Shown: one piece after another, positions 61,078 to 64,000 of the stretch
Layout of the letters: each line of letters opens with the position of its first letter
How positions within the stretch are numbered: the stretch's first letter is position 1
Assembly (NCBI RefSeq): GCF_002741015.1
Contig: NZ_CP016616.1
Coordinates: 1,821,501 to 1,885,500, forward strand
Length of the DNA stretch: 64,000 nt
From: Microvirga ossetica
GTDB taxonomy: Bacteria; Pseudomonadota; Alphaproteobacteria; Rhizobiales; Beijerinckiaceae
Reading direction: 5' to 3'
Made by a program: the position numbers and the translations under genes
The notes under the pieces: model-generated
Databases searched by the model: none
Told to the model about the DNA's origin: nothing
What the model saw: only the letters and a program-made list of their open reading frames with translations

Positions 61078-62757
61078 ATGTCGGATAGCACGTCTCAGCA
61101 AAATCGCGGCTTGCGGCTCTACGATCTGCTCGCTTCGGCATTCCTGCAGGAAAAGGTCGATACCTGCTTTGCACTGCTGGGCGATGCCAACATGTACTGG
61201 GCTTCGCGATTGGCCGAACGCGGCTGCCGCATGGTGCATGTTCGGCATGAGCATTGTGCCGTGGCCGCTGCCATGGCCTGGGCGCGGGTGACCGGGCGGG
61301 TCGGCGTGGCCAGCGTCACCTGTGGCCCGGGCCTGACCCAGACGATGACGGCGCTGCCTGCCGCCGTGCTGGCTCGTATCCCACTGGTGGTGTTCGCGGG
61401 AGAGCCGCCGCTGAAAGCCGCGTGGTATAACCAGATGATCGAGCAGGCTCCGTTCGTCCAGGCTACCGGTGCCGCCTATCAGCGCCTTCATGCGCCTGAG
61501 CGCATGGCGGAGGCCGTGCGCGATGCCTTCATCCAGGCCGTGGAGGAACGTCGCCCGGTGGTTTTGGGCGTGCCGATGGACCTTCAGGACCGCCCGCTGG
61601 CGGAGGAGCCTCTCCTGCCCCCGCCTGCATGGAAGGTGCTGGCCCGTCGCTCGCCCATCCAACCACATCCCGACGATCTCGCCGAAGCGTCGAGAAGACT
61701 TGCAGCGGCGCGGCGGGTGGTCATCCTTGGCGGTCTGGGCGCGACGGCTCCGGCAGCGGTAGAAGCTGCTCGGGAATTGGCAGCTCGATGCGACGGTCTG
61801 CTGGCTACGACGCTGCCCGCGCGAGGCCTTTACCACGACGATCCCTTCGATGCCGGGATTGCCGGAGGCCTCGCCTCCCCGGTTGCAACGGAGGTGTTGA
61901 AGGAGGCGGATCTCGTAGTCGCGGCAGGGACGTCGCTGGCCTACCACACCTCCATGGGCGGCAAATTCTGGCCCAACGCGCAGGTTCTGCAGATCGACAC
62001 CGACCCGGCGACACTCAGCCAAGGCCGGGTGGCAGCCGACATCCATATGCGGGGGGATGCGACGCTGGCGCTTCAGGCCCTCGCCGCAGCCGTTCCCGAA
62101 CGCGCCGCCGACTGGCGCAGTGAGGCGCTGGCAGCGCGGCTGCGCGAGACGCCGGTATTTCCGGCGGCCGAACCGAGCAGCGCTGACGGCGTTCACGATC
62201 CTCGTGCGGCAGTGCTGGCTCTGGATCGGGCAATCCCTAAGGACTGGCATCTGGTGAACACGTCGGGCCACGTATCGTCCTTCACGGCCCAGATGCGCGG
62301 TCGGCCACACGACCGCTTCCTGACCATCCGCGAGTTCGGCGCGATCGGCAATGGCACCTCATTCGCTATGGGAGTGGCAGCCGCTCGTCCTGGGCAGCCG
62401 GTGGTGCTGCTGGATGGGGACGGCAGCCTGATGATGCATGTGCAGGAGCTGGAAACGATGCAGCGCTGCGGACTGCGGGTGCTGGTCGTAGTCTTGAATG
62501 ACGGTGCTTACGGGTCGGAGATCCATAAATTGCGAGCAAGAGGCGTAACCGACAGCGGTGCCGTTTTCGGCCGCCCTGACCTAGTGGCAGTGGCACAAGG
62601 TTTCGGGCTGATGGCCGGACGGCTCGACGATCTGATCCAACTGCCAGCTTTCGTGGAGCGTTTCGCGACAGGCGACGGTCCCGCGCTGCTGGATGTTCCG
62701 ATCAACGACCGTGTCATGGCCACCCAGATGGCCAGTCGCGCTGGAGCGTCACACTAG
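61078..62757 (+). CDS. Thiamine-diphosphate enzyme, acetolactate-synthase-like
   Basis: 559 residues from ATG 61078 (GGAG nine bases upstream; GTG 61051 is an alternative). Three domains: the PYR domain with catalytic Glu in VRHEHCAVAAAMAWA, a central Rossmann-like domain (VVILGGLGATAPAA) and the PP domain with LLDGDGSLMMHVQELETM followed by LNDGAYGSE, the GDG-ND thiamine-diphosphate/Mg site. Family members decarboxylate 2-keto acids (acetolactate, oxalyl-CoA, benzoylformate or sulfoacetaldehyde enzymes); which one cannot be decided. It follows the TctB remnant, so it probably belonged to a carboxylate-uptake operon. Confidence 0.88.
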   Translation: MSDSTSQQNRGLRLYDLLASAFLQEKVDTCFALLGDANMYWASRLAERGCRMVHVRHEHCAVAAAMAWARVTGRVGVASVTCGPGLTQTMTALPAAVLARIPLVVFAGEPPLKAAWYNQMIEQAPFVQATGAAYQRLHAPERMAEAVRDAFIQAVEERRPVVLGVPMDLQDRPLAEEPLLPPPAWKVLARRSPIQPHPDDLAEASRRLAAARRVVILGGLGATAPAAVEAARELAARCDGLLATTLPARGLYHDDPFDAGIAGGLASPVATEVLKEADLVVAAGTSLAYHTSMGGKFWPNAQVLQIDTDPATLSQGRVAADIHMRGDATLALQALAAAVPERAADWRSEALAARLRETPVFPAAEPSSADGVHDPRAAVLALDRAIPKDWHLVNTSGHVSSFTAQMRGRPHDRFLTIREFGAIGNGTSFAMGVAAARPGQPVVLLDGDGSLMMHVQELETMQRCGLRVLVVVLNDGAYGSEIHKLRARGVTDSGAVFGRPDLVAVAQGFGLMAGRLDDLIQLPAFVERFATGDGPALLDVPINDRVMATQMASRAGASH

Positions 62758-62949
62758 AGATCATCGGAGTGACTCGAGCCCGGCTATTCAGCGCAGACGT
62801 GCATCGGTCGGCTCTTCACCCGATTCCGGATGTCCGTGGTAGTTTGGCTGATGGGACTCGAGTTTCAGAAGGCCGGTAAAGCTCCGTTGCAGGGCAATCG
62901 AGGAGCCGCTCTGTCGTCTCGGTTCAAGCGCCGCCGCTTTCCGGTCGAG

Positions 62950-62985
62950 CGCACGCCCGTGCTCGACAAGGCATCGTGGTCCTAA
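62950..62985 (+). pseudogene. Remnant of the NTF2-like gene end at the right repeat
   Basis: The bases CACGCCCGTGCTCGACAAGG and the following stop region repeat positions 65-100 with a few changes ([10 protein letters not shown] against TPVLDKAS*). Homology starts abruptly at about 62950, so only the last codons of the gene came with the second copy of the locus. Confidence 0.6.
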
Positions 62986-63438
62986 GGTGCAGCCGCCGTC
63001 AGCGCCGCGCGCAGCTCGTCCGGAATCCGCACGGCCCGCCCGCCCCTGACAGCGGCGACCATGACATCGGCAGCGACCAGCACCTCGTCGCCGCGCCGGA
63101 CCTCCTGGGCGAGCGTCATCGATGCGCCGCGCATCTCCTTCGGCCGGGTGACGATGGCGAGCACGTCGTCCATGACGGCTCCGCCGCGGAAGTCGATCAT
63201 CATCTTGCGGACCACGAAGGCGAGGCCGTCCATCTCCGCGTGAAGGTCCGACTGCGCCACCTCGACCGCCCGCAGCAGCTCCGTGCGACCGCGCTCCATG
63301 AAGCGCAGATAGCTGGCGTGATAGACGCGGGCCGAAAAATCCGTGTCCTCGTAATAGACGCGGATGGGCAGGACATGAGCGCCGTCCTGCATGAAGCCGG
63401 AAAGATGAGAGCCGATCATCCCGCCCTGATCGCGCCTC

Positions 63439-63446
<8 letters not shown>
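62982..63446 (-). CDS. ybgC: YbgC-type acyl-CoA thioesterase, copy 2 (conserved context)
   Basis: 154 residues from Met 63446 ([20 protein letters not shown]), overlapping the ruvB stop by 8 bases. Hot-dog thioesterase signature [20 protein letters not shown] with the catalytic Asp, then [15 protein letters not shown]. The order ruvB-ybgC is the standard alphaproteobacterial arrangement leading to tolQRAB-pal, so this is the likely native gene. It retains the ADVMVAAV segment missing from copy 1. A longer frame to 63608 is a shadow of ruvB. Confidence 0.93.

Positions 63447-64000
<554 letters not shown>

Overview
The window reads as chromosomal DNA of an alphaproteobacterium of the Hyphomicrobiales, most likely a Methylobacteriaceae (Microvirga or Methylobacterium-like). 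The ruvB-ybgC order at the right end, ExoF/ExoP/ExoY-type exopolysaccharide (EPS) genes, high GC and the protein composition support this; the genus is inference. Both edges carry diverged copies of the same housekeeping locus (end of an NTF2-like gene plus ybgC). Everything between about 0.56 and 62.95 kb therefore looks like one large insertion or a chain of insertions into a ruvB-ybgC locus.

Layout. 0-1 kb: NTF2-like tail, ybgC copy 1 and the tail of an IS6-type transposase. 1-11 kb: two OafA-type acyltransferases with SGNH domains, two identical IS630 elements, a plasmid-replication-like fragment, small phage-like ORFs, the first 20 bases of a serine recombinase cut by IS630, and an IS701 element. 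11.8-43.2 kb: the EPS region, with two paralogous beta-helix proteins, ExoF, ExoP and ExoY homologues, a Wzy-like polymerase, a Wzx flippase, six or so glycosyltransferases, methyltransferases (one broken) and an orphan ParB-domain protein. Inside it (28.4-34.7 kb) is a carrier-protein module: acyl carrier protein, proline-type adenylating ligase, acyl-CoA-dehydrogenase-like enzyme and an MBOAT-SGNH fusion. 43.7-45.2 kb: otsA. 45.7-62.8 kb: a different, catabolic-looking region with a soluble SBP-like protein, a cupin, ferredoxin reductase, rubredoxin, LysR, MFS, D-2-hydroxyacid dehydrogenase, a complete oligopeptide-type ABC transporter, two CapA-type genes around a GntR regulator (one fused to a TctB tail) and a ThDP enzyme. 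62.98-64 kb: intact ybgC and the C-terminal part of ruvB.

How the genes work together. ExoY would prime undecaprenyl phosphate, the GTs build a repeat unit, Wzx flips it, Wzy polymerises it, and ExoP/ExoF control length and export. Two OafA-like enzymes and the MBOAT module probably decorate it. The most interesting system is the module. Its active-site residues point to L-proline loading on an ACP and oxidation to pyrrole-2-carboxyl-ACP, followed by transfer to the polysaccharide by an MBOAT enzyme, a logic like D-alanylation by Dlt. A second theme is a family of TA-associated palindromic repeats, confined to the EPS half, whose ends match the resident IS630 element.
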